A stretch of 64,000 nucleotides of DNA from contig JAZSRC010000046.1 in NCBI GenBank assembly GCA_045538305.1, forward strand, positions 7,344 to 71,343, read 5' to 3'. Both the position numbers and the translations under genes were made by a program. Numbering within the stretch: position 1 is the stretch's first letter; each line of letters opens with the position of its first letter. Positions 1 to 8,370 of this stretch are shown one piece after another. A model generated the notes under the pieces. That model was given only the letters and a program-made list of their open reading frames with translations, was not told the origin of the DNA and did not search any database. The stretch comes from SFHK01 sp045538305. GTDB lineage: Bacteria; Bacillota; Clostridia; Christensenellales; Aristaeellaceae.

Positions 1-1
1 G

Positions 2-415
2 CATCCGGCATTTGATACATATGACCGAAGCCAGAAAACAATGCATGAAAGGCTTTCGGATGCCTACAGGCAGGCGGCGGCGTCTATTGGATGCGATATC
101 ATACCTGTCGGTGAAAGCGTCAGAATTGCGCGGCTTAATGAACAGTTCGATCCCGAAAAGGGTGGAATTCCGCTTACGAGGGATGGATTCCATTTGTCGT
201 TTACCCATGGACGCTTTCTCGCAGGCGCAGTATGGTATGAGTTTTTTACAGGCAGGGACGTACGGGAGAATCGGTTTGTACCGTACCGGATGGAGTATAT
301 GGGAAAAAATGCGGAAACCGGCGCGGATATACTCCGCCCAGTTGCATGCTTTACTCCAACGGATGAGCAAATGCGCGTACTGAGAGAAGCTGCTCACCAA
401 GCGGTTAACCAATGA
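2..415 (+). CDS. C-terminal part of a DUF4886-type (SGNH-like) protein, 5' truncated by the window edge
   Basis: The reading frame is open to the left edge and ends with TGA at 413-415, so only the last 137 or so residues are visible. The fragment starts HPAFDTYDRS and contains LTRDGFHLSFTHGRFLAGAVWYEF split over residues 60-85; a late D-x-x-H pair (GFH, preceded by D) is the usual end of SGNH/GDSL-type esterase folds and of DUF4886 proteins. The nucleophile and first half are missing, so substrate cannot be inferred. A bidirectional hairpin terminator follows at 443-483. Family assignment is from recognition of the C-terminal pattern and is moderately sure. Confidence 0.6.
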   Translation, partial: HPAFDTYDRSQKTMHERLSDAYRQAAASIGCDIIPVGESVRIARLNEQFDPEKGGIPLTRDGFHLSFTHGRFLAGAVWYEFFTGRDVRENRFVPYRMEYMGKNAETGADILRPVACFTPTDEQMRVLREAAHQAVNQ

Positions 416-442
416 GCGTTATCGATAATCAATCACATAAAG

Positions 443-483
443 AAGCGGTATTTGCACAGCTTTTGCGCAAATACCGCTTTTCT
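443..483. terminator. Bidirectional intrinsic terminator between convergent genes
   Basis: A 13-bp perfect stem (443-455 AAGCGGTATTTGC pairing with 467-479) with an 11-nt loop, ended by TTTTCT on the plus side and preceded by an A-rich stretch that gives CTTTAT on the minus side. It sits between the plus-strand gene ending at 415 and the minus-strand gene ending at 493, so it can end both transcripts. Confidence 0.8.
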
Positions 484-492
484 AAACGTGAA

Positions 493-1539
493 TTACAGTA
501 TATGAATGGAGGTACCCAGCCTTGAGGATTCGGCGGAGGCGAACAATACGCGCATTGCGTACAGGGCTTCGCTTGCATCGATTCGGCTTCTTTTTCCGGT
601 AGTTATGGCTTTTACGAATTCGTCAATTACGCCAGTATTCCGAATGTTTCCTGCCAGCTGTTCGTCGTTTGTAAGCTGAGTGTCGGGATTTTCGCGAACG
701 ATGCTGCCATCCTTATGCTCTACAATAAGGGAGTGGTTGGGGTCTGAATACAGCTTGATTGCGCCCTCAGTTCCGTATATGCAGGTGGAATTGACTTCCT
801 GGCCGTAGTTGGTCCAGCCCACATGCAGTTCGCCCGTTGCACCGCTTTCCATGGTGATAATGCAAAAGCAGTTATCATCTACGCCGATCAGCTCGCCCGA
901 AGGCAGGCGCTTATTGAGTGTGCGGGTAACGGAGGTGATTTTTGCAGCATGTTCGCCCAGCAGATAGTGAAGAAGATCTGCCTTATGAACGCCCAGATCC
1001 GCCATTGCGCCAAACGCGGCTACGTTTTTGTCAAAAAACCAGGTATTGGCAGTTCCCGTCCAGATTTCCGGGCCGGGATGCGAAAAGTCGGTTCGGAAGG
1101 TCAGAACCTTTCCGATTTCGCCGTTCATGATTCGCTTTCTTGCTTCCACATGGGCGTTTGCAAAGCGCTGGTTCAGACCGATCAGAAGGCGTTTGCCCAT
1201 CTTTTCGGCTGTCTCTACCATTTCTTCGCAATCAAGAAGCGTGATCGCCATCGGCTTTTCACAAAGCACATGCTTACCGCTTTTTAAAAGCGAAATGGTA
1301 TTCTGCGCGTGATGAATATTTGCAGTGCATACGCTGACGGCGTCGATATCCGCTTCGCAAAGAGCGCTCATGGATTCAAATATCCTGCCGCCGTATTGCG
1401 CCTGAAGCGCTTTTGCTCTTGCTTGATCTACATCGTAGAAACCGACAATCTCGCATAAAGGATTGTTGAAATATTCGGGCGCATGGCGTAAGGAAGCGAT
1501 TTTGCCGCAGCCTACAATAGCAACTTTAAGGGTTTGCAT
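493..1539 (-). CDS. Gfo/Idh/MocA family NAD(P)-dependent oxidoreductase
   Basis: 348 aa, the normal length for the family. Residues 5-15 carry the Rossmann dinucleotide site (VAIVGCGKIA), residues 93-96 the CEKP motif whose lysine is the conserved active-site base in this family, and the C-terminal half is the alpha/beta substrate-binding domain (GATGELHVGWTNYG). These enzymes oxidise a sugar or cyclitol hydroxyl, e.g. inositol or glucose derivatives. A GGAGG lies 11 nt before ATG. It is the last gene of the ABC transporter operon (18 nt after the permease), which suggests it acts on the imported sugar or polyol. The exact substrate is not evident. Confidence 0.88.
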   Translation of the reverse strand: MQTLKVAIVGCGKIASLRHAPEYFNNPLCEIVGFYDVDQARAKALQAQYGGRIFESMSALCEADIDAVSVCTANIHHAQNTISLLKSGKHVLCEKPMAITLLDCEEMVETAEKMGKRLLIGLNQRFANAHVEARKRIMNGEIGKVLTFRTDFSHPGPEIWTGTANTWFFDKNVAAFGAMADLGVHKADLLHYLLGEHAAKITSVTRTLNKRLPSGELIGVDDNCFCIITMESGATGELHVGWTNYGQEVNSTCIYGTEGAIKLYSDPNHSLIVEHKDGSIVRENPDTQLTNDEQLAGNIRNTGVIDEFVKAITTGKRSRIDASEALYAMRVLFASAESSRLGTSIHIL

Positions 1540-1557
1540 GGGGAATACGCCTCCAAT

Positions 1558-3630
1558 TTATTTGTCCTTCTTCTGCATGAGAACCGCGAAGATAATGATT
1601 GCGCCAATGAAAGCATTGGAAAGGAATGCGTCGATGTGAAGAAGAACGACAAGGTTATCCATGATACCGATAATCAGTACGCCGAGTACGGTACCGATAA
1701 TCGAACCGCGACCGCCGGCCATACTGGTTCCGCCGACGACAACCGCCGCGATAGCGCTCATCTCATAGCCACTGCCTGCGCTTGCTACGTCAACGCCGCG
1801 AAGGCGCGCCACCTGAGTGATGGCTGCGATTGCTACAATCAGGCCCATCAGCATATAGACGGAAATTTTTACCCTGTCTACATTGATGCCCGAAAGCCGG
1901 CTGGTGCGTTCGTTGGAGCCGACTGCGTAAATGTGGCGGCCAAAGGCTGTGTGCTTGGAAATCACATACATGATTATAATCAGAATAATCCAGTAGATAA
2001 TCGGAAGCAGCATGGCATCCTCAAGGAATTTTATGCTCTCGGGGAAACTTATGGGGTCGGTTTTTCCAAACCAATTGGCAATCGATTGAATGATATCTTT
2101 GAGCGTGGTGTTTGCAAGCTTCTGAAATTCAATCGGAACCTCAATTTTTGTACTCTTGGTGAAATACTGAGCGACGGAACGTACAATGTTCATAATACCA
2201 AGCGTTACGATGAAGGGGGGGACGCGTCCTTTGGTAACGCCCAGACCGGTAAGGCCGCCGAGAATAAGGCCCAGCAAAATACCGGCGATTATGGCAATCA
2301 GATATACTATAGTGCTGGAAAGACCGATGCTCTCAAAGAAAGGCATCTTCGGAACATCGATAATAACCATGACAACCGTTGCAATACCGGCAAGGGTGGA
2401 TCCGACTGCAAGGTCGATACCGCCGGTAATGATGACAAAGGTCATACCGAGGGCAACCATACCGATGGATGCATTGGATCTGAGAATATTGAGGACGTTC
2501 ATAATCCACTTGCTTGCCCAGTCTCCATAGCCTTCAAACTCAAAATTAAGCGTATTTCCGTGGGCATATGTGAGGATAATCAGCATGACGATTGCGGTAA
2601 TGAATACGGAGAATACCGGCACATGCTTCCATGCATACATGAATTTTCCGGGAATCAGAAGCATGATCAATGCGGCAATCAGGAGGATTGAGCCGGTAAA
2701 GGTTACATAAATGTATGCCTTTCCGACCAGAAGCAGAAGAGTTTCCGAGAAAGACAAAGAGTCGGATTTGGTTACCTCGTTTGCTGTGGAAAGCGCGGTA
2801 TCCGCCTCTGTTTTCAGCAGAAGCGACTGCTCCTGAAGCTGCCTTGCGCGGTCCAACAGCTCAGAAATGGCATTGGGGAATTCATCGATGTCTTCCGGTA
2901 CGCTGCCGGCGGTTTTTTCATATCTTTCCCACTGCCATTGGAGATCGGAACGCTTGTATACGTCCATAATTCCGGTTACTGCGGTGTCCATCTTCGCTTC
3001 TGCGTTGTTAAGCGCTTTTATGGACGCGGAATATTCGTCCTTAAAAAGGGCGTAGGTAAGCTCCAGCGCAGCTTCTTCAATGGTTTTTCCGGCATTTCTG
3101 ATGGCTTCTTCTTTCTCCTTGAAAGCGGAAACGGCCTCGTCCTCCGGGGCTTCGTCATTGGCTGCGACAAGCTGATCCATATTGGTGCTGATGGTTTCAG
3201 CAGCTTTATAAAGCGTTGTAATCAGCGTATCGCTTACTTCTCTTGCCAGATAGCCTTCATAAAGCGTGTTGGCATTATTAAGGGATGCTTCAATCGCTGT
3301 AACTGCGGAAGTGGCCTGCTTTTCTGCAGATTCGGCCTTTTTTACAGCAGACGGCGCGGTTTTTGAAGCGGAATCCGCATGAAGCTTATTTTTGGCCTGA
3401 TGATTCAGGGCATCTGCGTATATGCCGTTAAAGCGGTTACCCTCATCTCGGAAGAAGGAACCCAAAATTCCGGTTCCAATCAGCGCTATGGCCAGTATGA
3501 GCGCAAGCATACCCAGTATGCGAGCAATGATATGGCGTGATGCCTTTGCTTTCTGGGGGGAAGTAATCGCCTTTTTCTTGGCGTTCTTGGGGGCGGGCGT
3601 TTTCTTATTCTTGGCAGTATTCTTACTCAT
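1558..3630 (-). CDS. Sugar ABC transporter permease (RbsC/MglC family) with a large N-terminal helical extension
   Basis: 690 aa from ATG 3630, about twice the family norm (320-350). The C-terminal part from about residue 370 is a standard BPD_transp_2 permease: ASIGMVALGMTFVIITGGIDLAVGS, then several membrane segments and the EAA-like loop around GSNERTSRLSGINVDRVK. In front of it lie a lysine-rich N-tail (1-33), one membrane segment (about 35-58), some 250 residues of Ala/Glu/Lys-rich probable helical or coiled-coil sequence, and another membrane segment, which places the extra domain outside the cytoplasm. The start overlaps the ATPase stop (ATGAGTAA), so translation is likely coupled. The role of the extra domain is unknown; it may contact the binding protein or the wall. 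Confidence 0.88.
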   Translation of the reverse strand: MSKNTAKNKKTPAPKNAKKKAITSPQKAKASRHIIARILGMLALILAIALIGTGILGSFFRDEGNRFNGIYADALNHQAKNKLHADSASKTAPSAVKKAESAEKQATSAVTAIEASLNNANTLYEGYLAREVSDTLITTLYKAAETISTNMDQLVAANDEAPEDEAVSAFKEKEEAIRNAGKTIEEAALELTYALFKDEYSASIKALNNAEAKMDTAVTGIMDVYKRSDLQWQWERYEKTAGSVPEDIDEFPNAISELLDRARQLQEQSLLLKTEADTALSTANEVTKSDSLSFSETLLLLVGKAYIYVTFTGSILLIAALIMLLIPGKFMYAWKHVPVFSVFITAIVMLIILTYAHGNTLNFEFEGYGDWASKWIMNVLNILRSNASIGMVALGMTFVIITGGIDLAVGSTLAGIATVVMVIIDVPKMPFFESIGLSSTIVYLIAIIAGILLGLILGGLTGLGVTKGRVPPFIVTLGIMNIVRSVAQYFTKSTKIEVPIEFQKLANTTLKDIIQSIANWFGKTDPISFPESIKFLEDAMLLPIIYWIILIIIMYVISKHTAFGRHIYAVGSNERTSRLSGINVDRVKISVYMLMGLIVAIAAITQVARLRGVDVASAGSGYEMSAIAAVVVGGTSMAGGRGSIIGTVLGVLIIGIMDNLVVLLHIDAFLSNAFIGAIIIFAVLMQKKDK

Positions 3631-5113
3631 GGCCCATGGCACCTCCGGTTGCAAGCAGCATGATATTGTGTTCGTTAAGCTGTGAATCAGTCAGTTCGCC
3701 GCGGATTTCTCCGTGGAACATTACGAAAGCGCGGTCGCAAAGGCGGATAATCTCCTGTGCTTCGCTGGACAGGATGCAGATGGCTACGCCCTGTTCTGCA
3801 AGCTTTAGAATGATATCGTATATTTCTTCTTTTGCACCTACGTCAACGCCCTGCGTCGGATTGTCGAAAATGAGAATTCTGGGCTTGGCGCTCAGCCATT
3901 TGGCGAGTACAACCTTCTGCTGATTGCCGCCCGAAAGGCTGGTGATTCGGTCGTTCACGGAATCGAGCTTTATGGAAAGATCCTTCACCTGTCTGTCCAT
4001 CTGGGCTCTTTCGGCTCGATGATTGATCAGAAAGAGGCGGGAAAGCTCTTCGTATGTGACGATCGAGCCGTTTTCCAGTATGCTCAGATCCTTAAGAATT
4101 CCGTTTTCCTTACGGTCGCGGGGAACGTAGCCGATACCGCACTTACGGGCTGCTCGGGTTGTGTGCATGCGCTTATATTTGCCAAGCACATAGATTTTTC
4201 CCGTATATCCGGGATTCACGCCGAACACCGTTTGAAACAGCTCGCTTCTCCCGTCGCCCAGCAGACCTGTAAATCCAAGGATCTCGCCTTTTTTCAGCGT
4301 AAAGGTAATATTTTTGAATGCCCGCTCAAAGGAAAGGTCGATTACCTTCAGAGCTTCGTCTGAGATATTTGATTTTCTGTACAGCTTTTCGGTTCTGACG
4401 TCGTGACCTACCATATCTTTAGCAAGCGACGCTTCGGTAGCATCCTTGACAAGGCCCGTCTTAACAAGCACACCGTCTCTCAAAACGGAGTAGGTATCGC
4501 AGATTTCCATAACTTCGTTCAGCTTATGAGATATAAAAATGATGGATACACCCTGTGACTTGAGCGTACGCATCATGTTGAATACGCGTTTAATTTCAAC
4601 ATCCGTCAGGGAAGTTGTCGGCTCATCCATAATGATTGTGGTTGCTTTCATCAGAAGCGCGCGTGCAATTTCTATAATCTGCTTATAGGATGCGTCAAGC
4701 TCACGTACGATGGTTTTGGGATCCAAATCCACGTTCATGCGCTTAAGCACCTTTTCGGCTTCCTGAATCATGTATGAGCGTTTCAGAAACAGGCCGCGCT
4801 TTACTTCGCGACCGATAAACAGGTTTTCATAAATGCTGAGATCTGTTACCAGGTTCAGCTCCTGATGGATAAAAGCAATCCCGGCGTCCAAAGATTCGCG
4901 GGGGGACTGAAAGGATACGGTTTTGTCGTTATAGCTTATCGAACCCTTGTCGGGCTTGATAACGCCACCAAGAATATTCATCAGCGTGGATTTACCTGCG
5001 CCGTTTTCGCCAAGCAATGCGCGGATTTCACCATTCTTTAAGGAGAAGGATACGTTTTTCAGCACCTGATTGGAATCAAATGCTTTGCAGATGCCCGTCA
5101 TGCTCAGTGACAT
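3623..5113 (-). CDS. Sugar ABC transporter ATP-binding protein (RbsA/MglA family, two fused NBDs)
   Basis: 496 aa from ATG 5113; GGGAGG lies just upstream (5116-5130) and the in-frame codons further 5' run through a hairpin, so the upstream start is rejected. NBD1 has a canonical Walker A (GENGAGKST) and Walker B (IIMDEPTTS). NBD2 has the degenerate Walker A typical of this family (GLLGDGRSELF), a clear signature LSGGNQQKV, and Walker B FDNPTQGVD, in which the usual catalytic Glu is Asn, so probably only NBD1 hydrolyses ATP well. It energises sugar or polyol uptake with the neighbouring permease and binding protein. Confidence 0.93.
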   Translation of the reverse strand: MSLSMTGICKAFDSNQVLKNVSFSLKNGEIRALLGENGAGKSTLMNILGGVIKPDKGSISYNDKTVSFQSPRESLDAGIAFIHQELNLVTDLSIYENLFIGREVKRGLFLKRSYMIQEAEKVLKRMNVDLDPKTIVRELDASYKQIIEIARALLMKATTIIMDEPTTSLTDVEIKRVFNMMRTLKSQGVSIIFISHKLNEVMEICDTYSVLRDGVLVKTGLVKDATEASLAKDMVGHDVRTEKLYRKSNISDEALKVIDLSFERAFKNITFTLKKGEILGFTGLLGDGRSELFQTVFGVNPGYTGKIYVLGKYKRMHTTRAARKCGIGYVPRDRKENGILKDLSILENGSIVTYEELSRLFLINHRAERAQMDRQVKDLSIKLDSVNDRITSLSGGNQQKVVLAKWLSAKPRILIFDNPTQGVDVGAKEEIYDIILKLAEQGVAICILSSEAQEIIRLCDRAFVMFHGEIRGELTDSQLNEHNIMLLATGGAMGHE

Positions 5114-5146
5114 GGATGCACCTCCCGTGATTGATAAACTCATGAA

Positions 5147-5181
5147 GGCAGGCCATGACGGTGGTGCCATCATGGCCTGCC
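5147..5181 (-). promoter_or_regulatory. Intergenic stem-loop between binding-protein and ATPase genes
   Basis: A perfect 12-bp inverted repeat (5147-5158 GGCAGGCCATGA against 5170-5181) with an 11-nt loop sits 20 nt after the binding-protein stop codon and before the ATPase ribosome site. No T-run follows it on the minus strand. Such stems often protect the upstream mRNA or partly attenuate, giving more binding protein than ATPase and permease. That role is inferred from position. Confidence 0.6.
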
Positions 5182-5200
5182 AAACGGAAAACCTTTTGAA

Positions 5201-6154
5201 TTAGTAGGGAGTGTTGGCGTCGAGGAAATCAACGGCGTTGTCGCGGTCAACGATGGTGGTGGGCACTACAACACTGTGCTCAACAACTTCGCCGGTCAGG
5301 ACAGCGTATACGTTCTCGATGCAGTTTACGATCATGTTGGGGGAGTAGGTGGCGGAAGCTACCCAAATGTTGGCGTACTTCTCATCCAGCATCATGTTGA
5401 AGTATTCCTGGCATCCGCCGCCGCCGGTGATGGCCTTAACGTCGGTGCGGCCGTTCTCGAGGATAGCCTGGAGAGCGCCGATGGAGGTTTCGTCGTCCAG
5501 AGAGAATACGGCGTCGATCTCGCTGTAAGCAGCCAGAGCAGAGGCCATATCGTTGTTGCCGGCTTCGCGGGTGAAGTCAGAAGCGATTTCAGCGATGATC
5601 TCGATGTCGGGGGCGTTCTCGGCCAGATAGTCCTTGAAGCCAGCCATGCGGTGATCATTTACGTTGCCTGCAGCGGGCTTGCACAGAGCGATAACCTTGC
5701 CCTTGCCTTCGAGCTTCTCAGCGATGTAACGGCCGCCTTCGTAGCCCATGCCGTAGTTGTCGCCGGTGAGCAGGTACATGCCGTCGGCATACTGATCCTG
5801 AACGACGATGATCATGTCGAAGTTGGAGATGATGATGCCCTTCTCAAGAGCCTTCTCAGCTGCGGTCTCAACACCGGTAAACTGGGGCCATACAACGATT
5901 GCGTCTACGCCCAGGGTGATGAGGGTTTCGATCTGGGAGGACATTTCTTCAGCGTCGGAAGAGGTGAGGAATTCATACTTGATGTCGAGGGAATCAGCTG
6001 CCTGCTGTGCATAGTAGGCTACGCCGCCTACCCAGCCGTGGGTGGTTGCGGGAGCGAGAATGCCGATGTAGGGCTTGTCTTCCTCGGCGGTTGCGATGCT
6101 CATCATGGCGAATGCCATTACGAGTGCGAGCATGAGGGCGATGATTTTCTTCAT
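5201..6154 (-). CDS. Periplasmic-binding-protein-like sugar-binding protein of the ABC operon (RbsB family)
   Basis: 317 aa. A Sec signal peptide (KK, then hydrophobic residues, then ATA-EE at about 23/24) has no lipobox cysteine, unusual for a Gram-positive binding protein, which normally is a lipoprotein. The mature part fits Peripla_BP_4: YIGILAPATTHGWVGG, IETLITLGVDAIVVWPQ, DDETSIGALQAILENGRTD. GGAGG precedes ATG 6154. It is the first gene of the operon and has its own strong promoter at 6195-6223. Ligand is probably a monosaccharide or polyol; sequence alone does not tell which. Confidence 0.9.
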   Translation of the reverse strand: MKKIIALMLALVMAFAMMSIATAEEDKPYIGILAPATTHGWVGGVAYYAQQAADSLDIKYEFLTSSDAEEMSSQIETLITLGVDAIVVWPQFTGVETAAEKALEKGIIISNFDMIIVVQDQYADGMYLLTGDNYGMGYEGGRYIAEKLEGKGKVIALCKPAAGNVNDHRMAGFKDYLAENAPDIEIIAEIASDFTREAGNNDMASALAAYSEIDAVFSLDDETSIGALQAILENGRTDVKAITGGGGCQEYFNMMLDEKYANIWVASATYSPNMIVNCIENVYAVLTGEVVEHSVVVPTTIVDRDNAVDFLDANTPY

Positions 6155-6194
6155 GGTGGAGCCTCCTTAAAATTTATGGTTTAACCATGGCGCT

Positions 6195-6223
6195 ATTATA
6201 CCATCAAAGGCGTGTGATTACAA
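6195..6223 (-). promoter_or_regulatory. Sigma-A-type promoter of the sugar ABC operon
   Basis: Read on the minus strand: TTGTAA at 6223-6218, a 17-nt spacer, and TATAAT at 6200-6195, about 40 nt before the binding-protein start. No regulator gene adjoins it. Confidence 0.7.
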
Positions 6224-6317
6224 CTGGATTTTATCTATAACTGCAAATATTTTTGTATGAGAGGAACGAACATATAAACCCATCCGTCCAATAGATATAT
6301 AGGGAAGGAGAATGAAT

Positions 6318-7568
6318 ATGTTGAAAAGAATGATTTGCATGGTTTTGGCAATTGTGCTTTTTACTGTTCCTGTGCTTTCCGAAAGCGCAGACGGCGCATT
6401 TATTACGGATTTTGGTATTCGTATGATGAATTCTCCTGCGATTTCGGAGAAAGAAAATGCCCTGATTTCACCTGCTTCCGCCTATTTTGCCTTGCTTCTG
6501 GCGCTGATCGGAGCAGAGGGGGAAACGGAATGGGAGATAATTTCGGCAATTGGCGCGGATGATGAGATTCCGCTTGAAGAGGCTAAAACTCTGCTGAACG
6601 CGCTTATCGGTAAAGAGGATACCATGGTCGCGATCAATTCATCCGTATGGATTGACGATGATTATGAAATACTGAATCAATACAGGGAAGCAGTAACGGA
6701 GTATCTGAATGCCGAACAGTTTACATTTGAGCTTTCAGATCCTGAAGCCGTTAATGCGATTAACCGCTGGGTAAATGATAAAACTAAGGGGCTGATTCCG
6801 ACGCTGTTAGACGCGCCCCTTTCACCCCTTGAGGTACTTATGCTGATCAATACCGTGTATTTTAACGGCTTCTGGCAAAAACCTTTTTTCGTGAACGCTA
6901 CTTATCAGGACGTCTTTTATCCGGAAGCCGGAGGCGAAACGACGGTAGACTACATGTCGCAGTCCGCATATTGCCCGTATTTTGAAACGGAGGACGGTGC
7001 AAAGGGCGTTTCACTTAAATACATTGGCGGCGAATATGCGTTTATCGCCCTGCTGCCTCCTGAAGGCATTTTCGTGCGGGACTATATAAAAACGCTTACA
7101 GCTGAGGGAGTAGCCGACTCGTATCTGAATGCGGAATATGTGTTTGCGGATGTAAAGCTTCCTAAATTTGAGGCTGACAGCGACTTTTCGATGGCTGAAG
7201 TAATGAAAGCCTTCGGAATGGAACTTGCGTTTGACAGTACCAATGCAGACTTTTCCGATATCGCGCCGGGCGGCGGATTGTACATAACCGATATTGTTCA
7301 AAAAACGAAAATCCGCGTTATGGAAGAAGGCACAGAAGCAGCGGCGGTTACGGGTATAGGCATGGCAACAAGCGCAATGCGGCTTGTTGAAGAGCCTATA
7401 AAAGTGCATTTTGACAGACCCTTCGTGTATTTCGTGATGAATACCGCTACGGATACTGCGCTTTTTATGGGCATCTTTGAGACGCCGGAGAACAGCGATA
7501 ATGAGTTTAAGCCGATCCATCACATTTCTCCGAATGATCCCATTTATTCAGGTGATATTCATGGATAA
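6318..7568 (+). CDS. Secreted serpin (serine protease inhibitor)
   Basis: 416 aa from the second ATG; the AAGGAG at 6305-6310 is 7 nt from ATG 6318 but only 1 nt from ATG 6312. A signal peptide (MLKRMICMVLAIVLFTVPVLS) implies export. The serpin fold is recognisable: NALISPASAYFALLLAL, VLMLINTVYFNGFWQ, the hinge EEGTEAAAVTG at residues 336-346 of this start, and HFDRPFVYFVMN after the reactive loop. The intact small-residue hinge suggests an inhibitory rather than passive serpin. The loop is several residues longer than in alpha-1-antitrypsin, so P1 cannot be fixed; it lies in or near ATSAMRLV. It may protect the cell from host or community proteases. It overlaps the convergent 7559 gene by 10 bp. 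Confidence 0.93.
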   Translation: MLKRMICMVLAIVLFTVPVLSESADGAFITDFGIRMMNSPAISEKENALISPASAYFALLLALIGAEGETEWEIISAIGADDEIPLEEAKTLLNALIGKEDTMVAINSSVWIDDDYEILNQYREAVTEYLNAEQFTFELSDPEAVNAINRWVNDKTKGLIPTLLDAPLSPLEVLMLINTVYFNGFWQKPFFVNATYQDVFYPEAGGETTVDYMSQSAYCPYFETEDGAKGVSLKYIGGEYAFIALLPPEGIFVRDYIKTLTAEGVADSYLNAEYVFADVKLPKFEADSDFSMAEVMKAFGMELAFDSTNADFSDIAPGGGLYITDIVQKTKIRVMEEGTEAAAVTGIGMATSAMRLVEEPIKVHFDRPFVYFVMNTATDTALFMGIFETPENSDNEFKPIHHISPNDPIYSGDIHG

Positions 7569-8284
7569 AAGTCCATGTTTGCCTTTTTGGCTTGATCAAT
7601 TTGCAAAGAATGCGACGCAAGGCGGTACAATCTGTCGTTTTTGATAAAGTTCTCCCCGGTCTGATGAAAGGTGAAGGGGACGCCAAAGGAAATGCATTGC
7701 GCCCTCAGGCTTTCAATCCACCGAAAATCCATAGGACGTGCCCCGGCATAGGCTTCACCGCCGGCGGAGACATGCATGATTTTCCCTGTTTCCAGGTACT
7801 TTTCGATATGGACTTCTTCAAGCAGCGGCGCCAGCGTAAGCCCCCGCCATCTGCAGGGAAAGTCGATCAGCGCCGGTGCGCGTTCGTCTGCGCGGCGCTG
7901 ATTTTCTATGCTGACGGATATTCTGACGTTTGGATATCCGTCTTCCCAATCAAGGGGAAGCATCCGGCTTGCACGAGCAATCCGCTTTGTAAAAAACTCG
8001 AACGTACAGTCCCGGCGCATTCGAATGATTTGCCACGCTTCGTCCCGCCATTGGTCGGCCTCGGGCAAGAAAAAGTCGGACGTAAAGCAGGTGGGGAACA
8101 GGGTTCCGGACGGATACTTATATAACCCGTCCCGCGTTTTGCGGACGGGAAGGCGAAAATTGGTTTTGTTTTTGTGGATGACGGTTTCCGTCTGCCGCAT
8201 TTCATCAAGCTTGAATACGTAACAGTTTTTGCACCCTTCGCTGATGCGCGTACAGCCGTGCCATGGGTTCCAGAAAGAGGACAT
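7559..8284 (-). CDS. DUF5131 (phage Gp37/Gp68-like) cysteine-motif protein
   Basis: 241 aa from ATG 8284, chosen because GGGAGG lies 7 nt upstream; the in-frame ATG at 8302 has none. The N-terminus has the family hallmark WNPWHGCTRISEGCKNCYV, a C-x6-C-x2-C cluster close to radical-SAM-like Fe-S sites, followed by FLTKRIARA-like and SVSIENQRRADER segments. The family is found in phages and bacterial chromosomes; its chemistry is not established to my knowledge. No phage genes adjoin it. It runs convergently into the serpin gene and lies downstream of the isomerase-like gene, behind that gene's terminator. Confidence 0.82.
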   Translation of the reverse strand: MSSFWNPWHGCTRISEGCKNCYVFKLDEMRQTETVIHKNKTNFRLPVRKTRDGLYKYPSGTLFPTCFTSDFFLPEADQWRDEAWQIIRMRRDCTFEFFTKRIARASRMLPLDWEDGYPNVRISVSIENQRRADERAPALIDFPCRWRGLTLAPLLEEVHIEKYLETGKIMHVSAGGEAYAGARPMDFRWIESLRAQCISFGVPFTFHQTGENFIKNDRLYRLASHSLQIDQAKKANMDFYP

Positions 8285-8321
8285 ATGCCTTCCTCCCAGC
8301 ATACAGTTTTCCTTACTTATA

Positions 8322-8360
8322 CATACAAAAATACCCGGAAGCCTGATAGCCTCCGGGCAT
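8322..8360 (-). terminator. Intrinsic terminator after the TIM-barrel gene
   Basis: On the minus strand ATGCCCGGAGGC pairs with GCTTCCGGGTAT around a short loop (8331-8360), followed by TTTT at 8330-8327. It lies 11 nt after the stop at 8371. Confidence 0.8.
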
Positions 8361-8370
8361 TGAAAGCATT

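Noticed and set aside
1534..2691. Long plus-strand open frame opposite the ABC permease
   Set aside because: Its protein is low-complexity (Asn/Asp/Gly/His), has no ribosome site and lies wholly antisense to a clear permease.
7559..8284. Prophage remnant suggested by the Gp37/Gp68-like gene
   Set aside because: No integrase, structural or lysis genes or attachment repeats nearby; the family is also chromosomal.
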